Origin: Terana coerulea
Taxonomy: Eukaryota; Basidiomycota; Agaricomycetes; Polyporales; Phanerochaetaceae
DNA length: 25,208 bases
Assembly: GCA_024811115.1 (NCBI GenBank)
Contig: JAKOGH010000489.1
Location: 1 to 25,208 of the forward strand
Direction: 5' to 3'
Positions 1 to 11,148 of this stretch are shown here, piece by piece. Position 1 is the stretch's first letter, and each line of letters begins with the position of its first letter. The notes below the pieces were generated by a model. That model saw nothing but the letters and a program-made list of their open reading frames with translations, ran no database searches and had not been told where the DNA came from. Position numbers and translations under genes: made by a program.

Positions 1-1173
1 TTGTTCAAGAGCCTGCTTAGCGGTGGGGCGAGCCTTGGGATCCTGTTTCGTCATGGAGTGAATTAGAGGTCCTAGGAAGTTCACGCGAAAATATTTCTAT
101 GAAGACGAAGACGTTAGACACCTCAGACAAAAACAATCGATGAATGTGGCGCACGTACATCATCGATTTGCCGTCGGAAGACGTTCCCAAGAACGAAGAT
201 ATCGACCTTGAATGGGTCGTACGGGATGTCATCGGAGAGCTCAGGGACCTCGCGGTCAGCACCAATCTCCCCAAGCACCTGTCGAGGTACGCCAGGCGGG
301 CACTGTACCGACAAGCCAAAATCGGCGAAATAGTACTTCACAGGCGTTGGCGCATCCACTCTTAGGTACGGTCGTGCAGAGCCACTAAAGTCGGCAGCGA
401 GCTCCGTCCTCACAGGATGGAAGCCTCTCGGGTAGAGAGAGTCTGCATCCATCATTATGTTCGTCTCTGCGACATCCCTTTTGCCCAGTCAGCGAGCGAG
501 GACCATCAGTGATATGCTATCTCACCTGTGCGCTACGTTGTGTTCGTGTATGAACGCGAGTCCCTGTACAATAATATGAAGCTCCAGTTTGCACCATATG
601 GTAACAACGTACCTCAAGCACTTGATCGGCAAAGTCGAGTATGTCGTTGACAAGACTGAAGGGAGGGTCGTCCATGATTCGCAAAAACGGCATGACTATG
701 TATGATATGTTGTCGTCGGCCGCATCGTCAAAACTATCCAGGACAGGTACACTGTGATTGCGTGGGTCGCCGCGTAAGTCTTGCTCGGAGAAACGGCGCG
801 CAATCTGCAGCTCTTGCCCGCGTCTATTGACGCGCTTTATGCATACGACACGGCCGTCCGAGATACGTTTTGCGTCGATGATATGAGGGAAGAACTGGCA
901 TTGCATCATGAGCGCACTACCACTCCCCTACACAAAGACACTTACTGGCAATTGCCAATAATCCTCGCATATCATAGGGTTTGAGCCAGGATCTGACTCC
1001 CAGGACGGACTCCAGGCCAGGTGATATCGAGGTCGTAGCATGTACCCGCGAGCCTCCAGAAACTGCTGCCTGTCTCTCCAACGAGCCTCGTATGGCTGAA
1101 GCTCTGCGCTCAGTTTCCCTAGACGCACGTTTGCCGCCCTAAGCCTGGATCTAGCGGCCTCTGCTCTCGACAT
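1..1173 (-). CDS. FunK1-type fungal protein kinase, copy A (3' end outside window)
   Basis: Probable Ser/Thr protein kinase of the fungal-specific FunK1-like family. Exons on the minus strand: 1173-946, 894-613, 563-526, 477-159, 96-<1; all introns are GT-AG (48-62 bp) and the joined frame is open for 321 codons. Start ATG is at 1173-1171. The N-terminal motif FLEARGYMLRPRYHLAWSPS is shared with the other copies. The putative ATP-binding lysine is in VVCIKRV (about residue 96), but no glycine-rich loop is visible. Catalytic loop AHRDVAETNIMMD (Asp about 184, Asn about 189) is split by an intron between HR and D. FADFG supplies the metal-binding DFG, followed by DREVPELS and YDPFKVDIFVLGNVF, in place of the usual APE and DxWSxG. 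The last visible exon holds MTKQDPKARPTA, the C-lobe R-containing helix. No defect is seen. Family name is inferred from motifs. Confidence 0.88.
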
Positions 1174-1789
1174 GATGGGTGTAGTAGCGTGATGGGATTC
1201 TACGCAGGAGCTTTGCCGTGGTGTTCGAAGGCGGGGACAGCGGCCGCCAACAGCAAGCTGCTTTGAGCGTTCAAGTTCAACGTTGCGGGTGTGAAAGCGG
1301 TTACGTAATCATACATCCCACGTGGACCTACAGCGGCTGCAATGGCTGGGTTGTCCCTAACCCAGGCGTACAAACGGCACACACCCTGGTGGTCTTTTGT
1401 GCGCAGAAGAATGCCACCTTGACGACAGGGGCTTTCAAGACGTTCTGACAGGACCAGCGCTCGGTCTTTGTTCCTGCTTACACAAACTCGTACCCGCCGC
1501 GCTCATTCATTTTGCCAAATCCAGTGAGCTCTGGGGTCCCAGAGGGCCTGCATTGGTTCTGAGATCTGAGCTGTCATCGATGCATCGCCCCCACGGCGAC
1601 ATTCTCGCACGCACTGCGTATTGTTCCATGTTATGGACTGGGTAATGGCGCCGTAAATCACGAGAGGTGTATCCTCCGATAAATACATATCCAAGGTCTG
1701 AGAAGCCGACGACCATTTCAGACTGCGCTTGCCCTCTACCATCGCTGACTTTCCTCCTCCTTCTCAACTCGATACTCTGGTGCTTACAG

Positions 1790-2790
1790 CCTAATATTGA
1801 CTACGCTATCCCCGGTATGAGGCTTCGATTTATCTACTCTTCGTGAAAGCCTGTCTTACCCGTAATTCTGCAGACATGAATGTGACTGGCAACTACCTGA
1901 ATCTCGACCTTCAGCTGGGCAGTCTGTCGTCAACCACTCTTATACAGTCAGACGTTCAAGCGACCATTCATCCTGGAACGCCCGCTCTGTTGGTGTTTCC
2001 GGTGTGGGGCTACAAACAAGTACAGCCTTACCTCGCTTTCGTCAAGCTGCCTTTGAAAGACATTATATCAGCTCTTCGGAATGCTCTAATAGATATGGGC
2101 GAGAAGACCGACCGCGCCGCTCATCTGTTTCAACTCAAATTTCCTAAAGACATATATGGAGACAAGTCATTGGCAGAACGAGAGAAGGAAAAGGCCGACT
2201 TCTGCTTGACCTTGGAAGTGGAGGATCCCAAAGTGCTGATGAATTTAATGACTACGTGAGATACTTTCCTCTCCGCTTCTTTATTATTCAATCTTATATG
2301 TACGCAGTCTAAAATTCTCCCTCGATGAGCTCGAGACGAAGACACTTGACATTGCCGAGTTGGGTTTTATAGAGCGATGCCGTGAATCGTGGTCCGTCAG
2401 AACGGACCTCTGGCGCTTTGCGAGCACCCTGGATCAGGATAACAGGCGGATCACCGTAAGTTCGTCCTCTGTCAATGCTACGACCAGTACACTCAGCAAT
2501 CTTCCCGGGTGGTTCTTGGATGTAGAAAACATCGTCGCGCCTTGGTGCAAAACTCCACAGCCCAGAAGGGGTAGCAACACCGGCGCAGCAGACGCCATCA
2601 TCAGAGCAAGCGGACCCTGTATTCGAGTCGGCTCTCTTGACATCCGTCGTGCAGCAAGTCACAGAGAACCTTGAGGAGGGTGCGTTCTGTGTCTTCGTTT
2701 CTATACCATGCGAAAGTTGAAGCTTAAATGCTGGCTACGGCAGACTTTACACTTGACGTTTTCGTACCGCCCGCCGAGACGGTGCAGTGA
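1790..2790 (+). CDS. Unidentified multi-exon protein, 5' end unresolved
   Basis: I do not recognise this protein. Five exons join in one open frame of 252 codons including the stop: 1790-1814, 1874-2255, 2308-2455, 2526-2679, 2744-2790; the four introns are GT-AG, 52-70 bp. The first exon follows a pyrimidine-rich tract ending TTACAG at 1789, so earlier coding sequence is expected, but no start codon or upstream exon could be fixed. The N-terminal half reads as alternating hydrophobic strands (NYLNLDLQLG, PALLVFPVWG) weakly like the second half of the C2-like domain in the kinase at 3980-6719, without shared intron phases. The middle is charged and helical (SLAEREKEKADF, KFSLDELETKTLDIAELGF), then a Ser/Thr/Pro/Gln-rich linker, then LLTSVVQQVTENLEE and an acidic, hydrophobic end. 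There is no kinase domain. It is divergent to kinase A. Confidence 0.55.
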
Positions 2791-3979
2791 ACAAATTCTG
2801 TATCTGTCATCCGGCCATTGTAGCTGTGATGAGCTTGCGTATATTTCCTCTTGTTCCGGACGTTTTCTCTGAATAGTTACTAGTAGTACGCGCCCCATCC
2901 ATCATGCGTAAAGCGACCGGCGTAAGTAGTGGTACCAGTCAGTCGACAGAGGCTGGGGGCGAAATTCTTTCATTTTATCATCTTTGTAATTGCATCTGTC
3001 TCGATTCCATGGGATACGCCAGGCTGAGTGCTTCCAGCGCAGCGTGCAAGTAAAGCACGCGGGTTTGTGGCTGACACTACTGGTGACTCTGAGCGAGTGT
3101 CAACATCCGGAATCTGAGATTTAGATTAAGCGCTTACTCTCCTCGGCAGGTGCCGAAAAACTGGTCCTGCTTTGCGAGTTGCTTGCAACCGCATCCAAGC
3201 CTCAGCTCGCCCGTCCATATGTGCTCCCGGGCATTGTGCCCTTCTAGATCGCAGCCATAGGCTCTCTGTGCTCCTGCTTCCGTAGCGTGAGCCTTTGTAC
3301 GACTCAGAACGTGGCCGCGGCGGTTGAGGGACTCGGATATCTCCCCAACTTGGCGAACAGTGAGAAGCACAGACGAAGGTGACCGTCACAGTGATGTGGA
3401 TGCGAGAACTGAGAAGCTGATCATGAAATATCCCACAGTCTAGGCATCCGGTTCACCACATGGGACTCATGGGCCGCCTACGCTGTTCCCACTGTCTGAA
3501 AAACAATGGAATCTATACCAACAGAGCATTGGTGAACCTTACTACACTGGTTCAATTCAGTACGTATAGGCCCGCGCGCCGAGACATTGTGATTGAATCG
3601 CTGTCAAATTGAACCGGTACCACAGATGACAGCGTTGTAACCTCGGCGGGGCTCTTGTCTCATGTATGGAATGAGGGTGATCGATGCAAGCATCCTAGCT
3701 GGGCAAGCGAGGATCACAGAGTCATTGTATCTCAGCGGTGCCGCTTCTGGAGATCCGAGCTGTCACTTACACGTTTCCGGGAGCCCAGTAGAGTCTGTTT
3801 GCGCTGAATGTAGGCAGCCCGCTGCCACGAGTCTTTGCTGGACGTCCTGGTACTGTGAGTACATAGTGTGAGGATCCCCTCACTTTGTCCGTTCCATATA
3901 ACCTCTTCATTGCTCCGCTCACGTACGTTTGACTTCGAGAGGTTGACGACGCTGACATTGAAGACTTCCTTCCGCTACA
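2791..3979. other. Intergenic stretch, no supported gene
   Basis: This is the 3' flank of the gene ending at 2790 and the 5' flank of the kinase starting at 3980. Several short open stretches occur on both strands (for example 3134-3370 minus, 78 codons; 3662-3871 plus, 69 codons), but none has matching splice phases or a recognisable motif. A plus-strand stretch around 3481-3560 reads like protein for about 27 codons and is followed by a possible intron (GTATAG to CACAG), yet leads into a stop after four codons. It could be a remnant. No RNA gene or repeat was seen. Confidence 0.3.
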
Positions 3980-6719
3980 ATGAGCGTCGTGCCGACGTGC
4001 GGCTTGGTCAGAGCCAAGATTGCTTGTAACAACTCACTTACTCACTGTTGCCGTTACATCATGCTCACGATGACATCTAGGTCTCAAAGCTACGCTGAAT
4101 GAGGCGGCGTCGTTCAAAGTGTGCCTTAAGTTCAACGATGACACAACCAGTTATAAAGAGCTCGAGGTTGCCTCCAGCACGGACAAACCTGATTGGGGAG
4201 CCAGTCTGTCTGAGACTAACCAGTTCTTGTGAGCCTTGCCGTCATGACGTTTCTGCACGTACTCACTGGATGTGCTCTAGCGTGGTATACCCAGGGACAT
4301 ATGCTATCAAGATAGAAGTCCATCGTTTCTCACTATCCCGTTGGCGCTATGTAGGATGGGGTGAAGCCACGTTTGCACTGTTCAGCCTGAAACCCCGTAT
4401 GTTGCCAGTTTGGGATTATTCCTGCGTCAGCCTCACTTCTTCTAGGCATTCCTGTTACAATTCCTGTGATTTCGTCCTGGACATCCACATATGGCCAACA
4501 AAACACGCTTGGTTCAATTACCTTCGGGATTGCTTCTCTAAATCTGGTGGCGATGCCTGACTACGTACCATTCGTAGATGCAATAAACACACGGCCTACT
4601 TTGGGTAGCCTCCGAAACTCGATTCACAGCCTCAGATCTATACGACCCTACGTGTCTGACTCTTCTTCCCGTCATATAGTGCGTGTTTCTTTGATACATT
4701 GCTATTATCGCCGGTAATAATCGATTTAGGAATGGCCCTCACCTATGCAATGGCCGCGCTGGAGTATATGTGCCGCGACGCCGACTACATGAGTCGGACT
4801 GAAAGCGCCGACATGAAGAATCACGCAATCAGGGACCTACTATTACAACTCGAAAGGCAGACAGGTTATTACTGCTCCGAGGAGCACTGGCCTGCAGCTA
4901 TCCGAAATGACCGCAGCCGGGACCCTGTGTATGCAGAAGATTTCCTTCGCACCGCGGCAACGTCATGCGCACTCGTGTTCAGTTTCAGTAGATTGTACCT
5001 ATGTAAGTTATGCTTGTACCTTGTTGCAAATATATCACTAATGTGTGCCAGCCGCAAGCTATACATACATCGGAAACCTATCGAGTGCATGCGAGTATGA
5101 GGCCAGCGGCCTCCAGTTCGATCTTATCGTACTTCGCGCGAAGATGCACCATATGAGTGGGATAGATGGAATAGATAGGGGACAGGTTGATGCGTTCATG
5201 ACCGCCACTGCGGATGGCACCGCACGCACTTATAGCGGCGTTTCAGGGGGTCTCACGGGCCCCTACATCGACTTGATTAGCTTCATGAGCGACAAACATA
5301 GCTTTGCAGTTGGTATCCTTGAGGCGTTCAAGCGAGTGAGCCTTGTGTTGTAGAGTTTATTGATTCTTGCAGCTGATCACGTCTCGATTATAGGTCATCG
5401 ACAGCACTCAACATGCTGAGGCCCAAGCGCCGTACAGGAGCGCCGCTCGACGAGCGATGACCAAATTCGCTCGGGATACTGGGCTATTGCCTGCCAGCTT
5501 GAGTGTTCTCGACACAGCTATCAAGGTGTCAGACTGTCGCACCACTCCCACAACAAGCATGGGGGTTGCCGTTCAAGAGGATACGGGGAGCTACGGCGTT
5601 ATCCAGTTCGGTGAACTCTCATCAGGCTCACGACGACCCGTGTATATTGCCATCAAGACATTCAAGTCAAACACACTAAAGGCTGAAGTTCGCAAAGTGA
5701 GTAGTTGGGATCAGTTCTTGGACCGCTCTCACCAAGCGTTGCAGCGCACGTATATAGAGATTCTCTCAGCCTGGACTCTAAAACATCCTCGTCTCCTTCC
5801 TATCATTGGGATTACCCATGCAATCGGACCGGGTCGGTTGTCCATCGTTCTCGAGCGCATGAATAACGGAAACGTTCTTGACTATATCCAGTCCCCGTGG
5901 TTCTCTTCTCGACCTACAGAGTATTGTGTAAAGAAAATAAACCTCTGGGTGCGTGTTGCCATCTCATACCCTGCTGTCATACTGAGCTTCCGAGCAGCTA
6001 AAGCACTGCGCGGAAGGACTTCACTACATGATGAATGAGGGATTAGTTCATGGTGATTTGCGCTCTGTGAGGCCTCCTGGATAAATATGGGAGCTACCAT
6101 GTCTTACCATATATTCGTAGCCCAACATCCTCGTCAGCAACGATCACAACAGCATACTGATCTCGGATTTTGGTCTAACGGTCTACGCGGATGCGAACAG
6201 TAAAGCATACGACTCAAGTCGATCAGGCAATCCTCATTTCTTGGCCCCCGAGGTGATTGTTGGCCGTATGATAGCGGCGAAGCAGAAAGAGCTGGAGGCG
6301 GCAGCCAATCCTCAGCAATTTGCGGACTCTGTGCTGCAGACTTTGGACCTCCCACCCGCAGCGCAGCTTATCCCGCCGATATGTATATCCCCTACTGGCC
6401 GGCCAACATACGAAAGTGATCTATTCTCGTTTGCGATGCTTTGCGTAGAGGTATGTGAGCATATCTTAGTCTCCTACACACCCGATACCTACTGTGTGTC
6501 TAGCTGTACACCAAGTCCAAGCCTTTCACGGGTAAACACGAGTTTCGAGCATCTCATGCAATATTGGAAGGCACACGTCCTGACTGCCCTGTTTTGTTGA
6601 GAGATCCACGGCTCTGGACGGTGATACGGACCTGCTGGAGCCAGAATCCAGAACAGCGACGCAACGCTGGCTGGGTTCTTCGCGAGCTACAGAAGGTGGC
6701 ACCATATGAGCTTTGCTAG
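3980..6719 (+). CDS. TKL-type protein kinase with N-terminal C2-like domain
   Basis: Eleven exons (3980-4025, 4081-4228, 4281-4396, 4446-4682, 4730-5002, 5052-5335, 5394-5696, 5745-5948, 5998-6066, 6121-6450, 6504-6719) give 741 aa; introns are GT-AG, 47-58 bp. Residues 1 to about 130 form a C2-like beta domain (SFKVCLKFNDDTTSY, then KPDWGASL, then YAIKIEVHRFSL); about 145-410 are mostly helical with no known domain. The kinase domain covers about 425-735: glycine loop DTGSYGV, Lys456 in IAIKTF, catalytic loop VHGDLRSPNILV (Asp557, Asn562), DFG 576-578, APE 602-604, ESDLFSFAMLCVEV, and CWSQNPEQRRNA near the end. HGD instead of HRD makes it a non-RD kinase. A roughly 35-residue Ala/Gln/Pro-rich insertion follows APE. 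The least certain junction is exon 4/5 (donor GTGTTT). All catalytic residues are present, so activity is expected; the C2-like domain suggests membrane or protein docking. Confidence 0.85.
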
Positions 6720-7615
6720 AGCGAAGTGATGGGAGCTCTGAGTACAGTACGTTGGTATTCAGTTGTGGTGGTTGCCCATGTTGGTTACGTTTTTTTGTAT
6801 TTGAAGTGTTATTGCGATAACTACGTGGCGCGAATTTACAAGTATGCACAGACGACTTCAAACACGGTGCAGAACGCCGTCTCATGACAGAGATCTCACG
6901 TCGCTGTGCTCCCTGGCCTTCCCGACTCACTTGAGACTTGGCACGGACCTCACTGCTGGTAGCTGATGTCTGCCCCTAGTCGCCTTCAACATGCGCCGCC
7001 GGCAGTCGATGGCAGCCACTACACCACCACCGTCCTCCGTGCACAACCACCGACCTCCACTGACCCTCGCCATACTTTACCCCTCCGAGCGTATTACTGG
7101 CCGCAACAAGGCCACGTGCACAACGGCGTTTCGGAGCCGGCCGGAAAGACGCCAGCACCCAACCGTGCGAACTGATCGGGCGGTTACTTTCTGAACGCCG
7201 GCGGAGGCTGCTGCTTTGCAATTCTCCGCACGCTTCAGCAACCTCCAACGAGACCGTTACACAACGCTGACCTCAGAACCGAAAAAGGCGGATCTGAGGT
7301 TTCTACACTACCATGCGTTGACATGATGAAGCGCATCTCTGCTCAAGCGAATAGCACAAGACATGTACCTGACATGTTCACTTGTTCAGAATCCCTGAGG
7401 TGGCTATGCCCTGCAGGCAGATTGGACCCAGGCAAGCCGTCTACCTCTGTTGGCCATAATACATACTTACCCTTCAGACCTCGCCGCAGGTTGTTGCTGC
7501 AGCGCTCACATCCGTATCAAGTCAACCGCCACTCTAATCTCAGAACCAGCATCCGTGCCGTAAGCCGAGGATGTCCCCGAGAGTTGTGGCCCACCGTTGA
7601 TAAGGGCTGCCGCAT
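6720..7615. other. Intergenic stretch, no supported gene
   Basis: 3' flank of the TKL kinase. Open frames up to 134 codons (6526-6930, minus) overlap the kinase's last exon on the opposite strand and look like shadows or chance. The plus frames at 6966-7194 and 7323-7640 are Pro/Thr/Arg-rich without motifs or convincing splice links. No repeat, RNA gene or mobile element was recognised. Confidence 0.3.
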
Positions 7616-8293
7616 TTGGTGCACACTCCTCCTTGCGTAAATGCACGTACTAAAATCCCACTCTTTTATTTTTACATGGACTTGCCGTCTCGATTTCCGC
7701 CCGATATGTGCATTTCGCGACCGTCGATGTCAGTGAGTGCTGTCGCTTTTGTCTTGTCACATTACAAGGTCACGACGATCTCTGACAGTTATGATAGAAG
7801 CGGTAGCCATGTAGCCAGCCTTGCCGCTGTTAGTCCGGAGGCTCAGGTGGGTATTAGACCAGACATCATATTCGGAGCTCATGTACCGTACCGGACACAC
7901 TATAGCGCTTCGATACCGGTGAAACTTCCCTTCGGCATGGCCTTTGACAACCTTCGATGGTATGTGTTCATCTCCATTAAGCTCGCAAACCTCTCTCGGA
8001 GCCTATGCCAGGGTAAAGTTACTTGCAGTTATCCCTGCGGGTTTCAATGCCACCAAGTCGCTGTTGTACTACGCCGCTCGTCGTCTAACAATAAAGCGCA
8101 GTCCCAATACTTAGCTTGGTCTGACCACGCGCGCACTAGTGTTCTCTGCCCGGCCGGCAGGACTCCGCTTTTTAAAAATGTGGCTATGCGTCTCCCCATA
8201 CGCTGCCTCATGGCTGCGTTACTCTGCTCATCAGGCGGGAAGCCTTGCCAGTTTTTTTTGAATACTAGCGTGAGTACCCCTTGCTCCGTTTAA
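7616..8293 (+). CDS. Long open frame of unknown nature, possibly intron-containing
   Basis: An uninterrupted plus-strand frame of 225 codons, one of the longest in the window and not explained by any known gene; I do not recognise it. It contains a plausible GT-AG intron at 7960-8011 (52 bp, GTATGT donor, CCAG acceptor). Removing it leads from FGMAFDNLRW into VKLLAVIPAGFNATKS and a stop near 8111, about 33 codons later. A second, shorter candidate intron (GTGAGT, 36 bp) lies near 7731. The track starts at a non-ATG codon; in-frame ATGs occur at 7676 and 7706. A further open stretch from about 8293 to 8540 in another frame may belong to the same locus. No domain, signal peptide or catalytic motif is visible. 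It could be a real gene with mis-drawn exons, a decayed gene, or chance. Confidence 0.22.
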   Translation: MVHTPPCVNARTKIPLFYFYMDLPSRFPPDMCISRPSMSVSAVAFVLSHYKVTTISDSYDRSGSHVASLAAVSPEAQVGIRPDIIFGAHVPYRTHYSASIPVKLPFGMAFDNLRWYVFISIKLANLSRSLCQGKVTCSYPCGFQCHQVAVVLRRSSSNNKAQSQYLAWSDHARTSVLCPAGRTPLFKNVAMRLPIRCLMAALLCSSGGKPCQFFLNTSVSTPCSV

Positions 8294-9252
8294 ATTTCAA
8301 AACATCTCATCCTTCCAAAAGCAGACGCATCATTTGGTTCTCTTGCCGCACTTAGGTTTATTGCAGGTGTTTTTGGTCCGACAGCTCGACGGCACATGAT
8401 GATGAAGGCTATGACATTAAAACTTTCTCGGCGGGACGTCGATTGTAATCACTCCGTTATAGGCGTACCGCCTTTACCGTGGAGAAAGAAGGTTGAAGCC
8501 TGTGACTACTCTGACGGAGGCGGCATTCACGGGCAGAACTGAATGTCGCTGTAGCGCCGCCTGACGGTTTCCAGGCTCACCATGAGGACACCTATACGGC
8601 TTCTATCACCTCACAATAGCATTGGATCATGGCGTCCCGCGAGGTATCATCCGGTGCTGCTCTTCCATTGATATGAGTATTGCTGATCACCTCAATAGGA
8701 ATGCGAGCCCGGGTCCCGGAAGCATTGGCGTAGATCGCGCCTATTGCCGTATTGGGGCGGTAAAGGACTTCACGCAGGAACATTCATCGCCTAGGACCTG
8801 CTGCGCGCCTTGGTTCCTCAAAGTACGGCGCCCCATCACCCCATGCTGCTCACTGCTACTCTATGCCCCGTATGCGCTGCCATATGTTGTGGTCAGCTTG
8901 AGCTAAGTGTGGTCTTTTACTGCGCAGGTCGCACCGCTACCGTATCTCCATTCTGACCACGAGACCACATTGCTTCCAACGCCCCACAGCTGAGAACTTC
9001 GAATCTCGATCCCCGGCCCAGGTCGACTGCGTCCGAGAGCTGGGAAATCATTGCTGGTGGGACCCCAGGGTGCCCTGAACCCTAAGGCGCCGCTCAAGAA
9101 CCATAAATCATGCTGCTGCTGTGTTCGCATAGACTCTTGATCAGGAGGCAACGTTTTATTAGTGCCTACGTTTACCCTACCAATACTTGTATTATTGCTC
9201 GTCCCTCTACAATTTGCATATAACCGGTCAATGTTCTGTGTTACCATGGGCT
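8294..9252. other. Stretch with short unassigned open frames only
   Basis: It holds a plus frame open from about 8293 to 8540 (about 80 codons, no ATG near its start), a minus frame at 8592-8783 (63 codons) and a minus frame at 8903-9259 (118 codons) directly beyond the stop of the decayed kinase at 9253. None shows a family motif or consistent splice phases with a neighbour. The last is best read as 3' flank of the kinase copy. Confidence 0.25.
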
Positions 9253-10584
9253 TTACCAATCCAACAGGTTATCACAGATGTGAGCCATAGATGTAAGACC
9301 CTGCCACCTTCCTTCACACGGTCTTTCAGGCTGGGCTTCCAACCCGGCAAACGTAGAAGCCGAATCACGTGTAACGGGTGGTATTGCATCGCGCATGATA
9401 CACCATCTTTCCAGACATTCCGCTGCCGTGGATCTGGCCTGCGGATCCTTTCCCATCATCGAGCATGTCAGAGCAGAGATGAACTCCATACTTCTGTACT
9501 TCTGTAGATAGCATCAGTAAGCAAACGGGCAACATAAACGTGCACTAGGAACTTACAAAGAAGTAGTGGTCGATCATATACCCAAGGATGAATACGTCCA
9601 TCTTAAAAGGATCGTACGGTTGACTTGCATAGCCGTCATTGAGGCCCGGTACTACGGAATAAGTTCCCGTGACCTGCAATCGGGAAACCCCGGGCTCTAC
9701 GTAGAAGTATGAATAGTAGTACTTCGGAGACCTGCGATCTTTGAACTTTGAGTGCTGGTGCACTGAGATCATACGGCATATCCCGCCGGACAGGATGGCA
9801 TCCTTGCGGGAAGAGTGTGGAACTGTCCATGACAAAGTTCGCTCTTACGCAGTCGCTGAAGAGCAGTAAGTACACCGTACCGAGGAGCCTCACGATGCCT
9901 TACCGGTGCGCAACGTGGTGCTCGTGCAGAAACACCAAGCCCTTAAATGAGATGGTCAAATTCGTATTGTGCTTGGCAACATACCAGTTGTGCTCTCACC
10001 TCAAGAGCTTGATCAATGAACGTGAGCACATCCCCCATTGTCTCCAAAGGCGGGTCATCAAATGGCAGGGAAAATGGAGAGACCAGGTAAACAATTCTTG
10101 CATCCTGCGGGTCCTCGAAGGAAGCGAGTAATGGCACACAATGGTTCCTGGGATCCTCCCTCAACGCAGGTTCTGACAGCATGGCCATTATCCTGAGCTC
10201 GTCTCCTGCGCTTCGCGCCGCCTTCAACAAAACGGGACAATTGGCAGACATGCGGATTGCATCAATCATGTCGCATTTTATCTACAAGTACGCCTAACTG
10301 AGCGACCTGAATACACTGCAGGTACAAGCTCGATGCACACTCACATGCCGATGCTTCATTAGACTCGCGTGCAACGGAGGTTCGGACAAGCCGCTCTGGG
10401 TCTCATCTGGAGTCCAATCAGCGTGATACCGAGATCTGAGCATGTAGCCGCAGCTCTGCAAGACTGGCTGCTTATCTTTCCAAAACTCCTCATAGACATT
10501 GAGTTCGTTTGGATCTCTTGGGGGTGGCGTCGGTGATTCTCTGCTCAGCAGTAAAACTTGTGGGCGGGTTTCAACTTTCAGCAT
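9253..10584 (-). pseudogene. FunK1-type kinase, decayed copy B (frameshift, DFG lost)
   Basis: Same five-exon plan as copies A and C: 10584-10345, 10281-10000, 9941-9904, 9855-9557, 9501-9253, all introns GT-AG. Exon 2 (282 bp) and exon 3 (38 bp) match copy A in length. Conserved parts: VLQSCGYMLRSRYHADWTPD, lysine in VLLKAA, DPRNHCVPLL, catalytic loop AHRDCVRANFVMD, YDPFKMDVFILGYM, and SMMGKDPQARSTA. Exon 4 is 299 bp against 319 in copy A, and its frame breaks at about 9731 (one base too many or two too few): before it the frame reads up to VQRSQ, after it SPKYYYSYFYVEPG. Where other copies have VDFG or ADFG this one has SYFY, so the metal-binding Asp and the Gly are both gone. The total exon length is not a multiple of three. 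Tail differs from copies C and D and lacks the hydrophobic end. Most likely a pseudogene; a sequencing error would explain the shift but not the DFG loss. Confidence 0.8.
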
Positions 10585-11146
10585 GATCCAGTTATATACG
10601 AAGATGCTGCAAGTGAAGGGGAAGCTCAGCTATGGGTATCAAAATAAGGTCTTGGGGACGGCGCGGGCACTGCGCATAACGTCGAGAACGGTAAGAGTGA
10701 TGGTGTGCAGCACCCGAGAGGGTGCAAACGCGTAAAGAATAGGTACAAGTATGTGAGTGACTTATATACGCTACGAGTGGTGTCCGGGGGCAGTAAGCAT
10801 AGTGACGGTACCTTAATAACACTAAAGTACCAAAATCTGACAATGGGCCGGTCACAGAGCCCGAGGAGGGGAGGCGACATCATAGGTTGATTTTTCGGAG
10901 CCGCGCGGCGAAACGAGTCTTCGGCTATCACCGCGCCACAAGCGCCAACGAAGCGTCGGAGTGCCCTGCCCCTAACCAGATTTCACGATCCTCCTCCACG
11001 CCCACGATTGTTCACCGACTTGGACAACACGTCCATCTGGCCCTTCTGTAATGAAAGGCCCTGATCATGCACATATCACTGCCCCACTTGCAGCCTATCA
11101 GAGAAAAATAGACGATACCGTCGCGTAGCTCCGAGTCTACCTATGA
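10585..11146. other. Intergenic stretch between divergent copy B and the MITE
   Basis: Upstream region of the minus-strand kinase copy B. A TATA-like run (ATATAA on the minus strand) lies near 10760, roughly 175 bp upstream of its ATG; another sits within 15 bp of the ATG. The open frames here (10592-10931 minus, 10499-10735 plus) have no motif and are taken as chance. I searched by eye for N-lobe kinase motifs that could belong to the C-lobe fragment at 11447 and found none. Confidence 0.3.
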
Positions 11147-11148
11147 TA

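Noticed and set aside
1200..1382. 60-codon minus-strand frame just upstream of kinase A, Ala-rich
   Set aside because: It is short, has no motif, ends 27 bp before the kinase start and does not splice in phase to it; likely chance in the promoter region.
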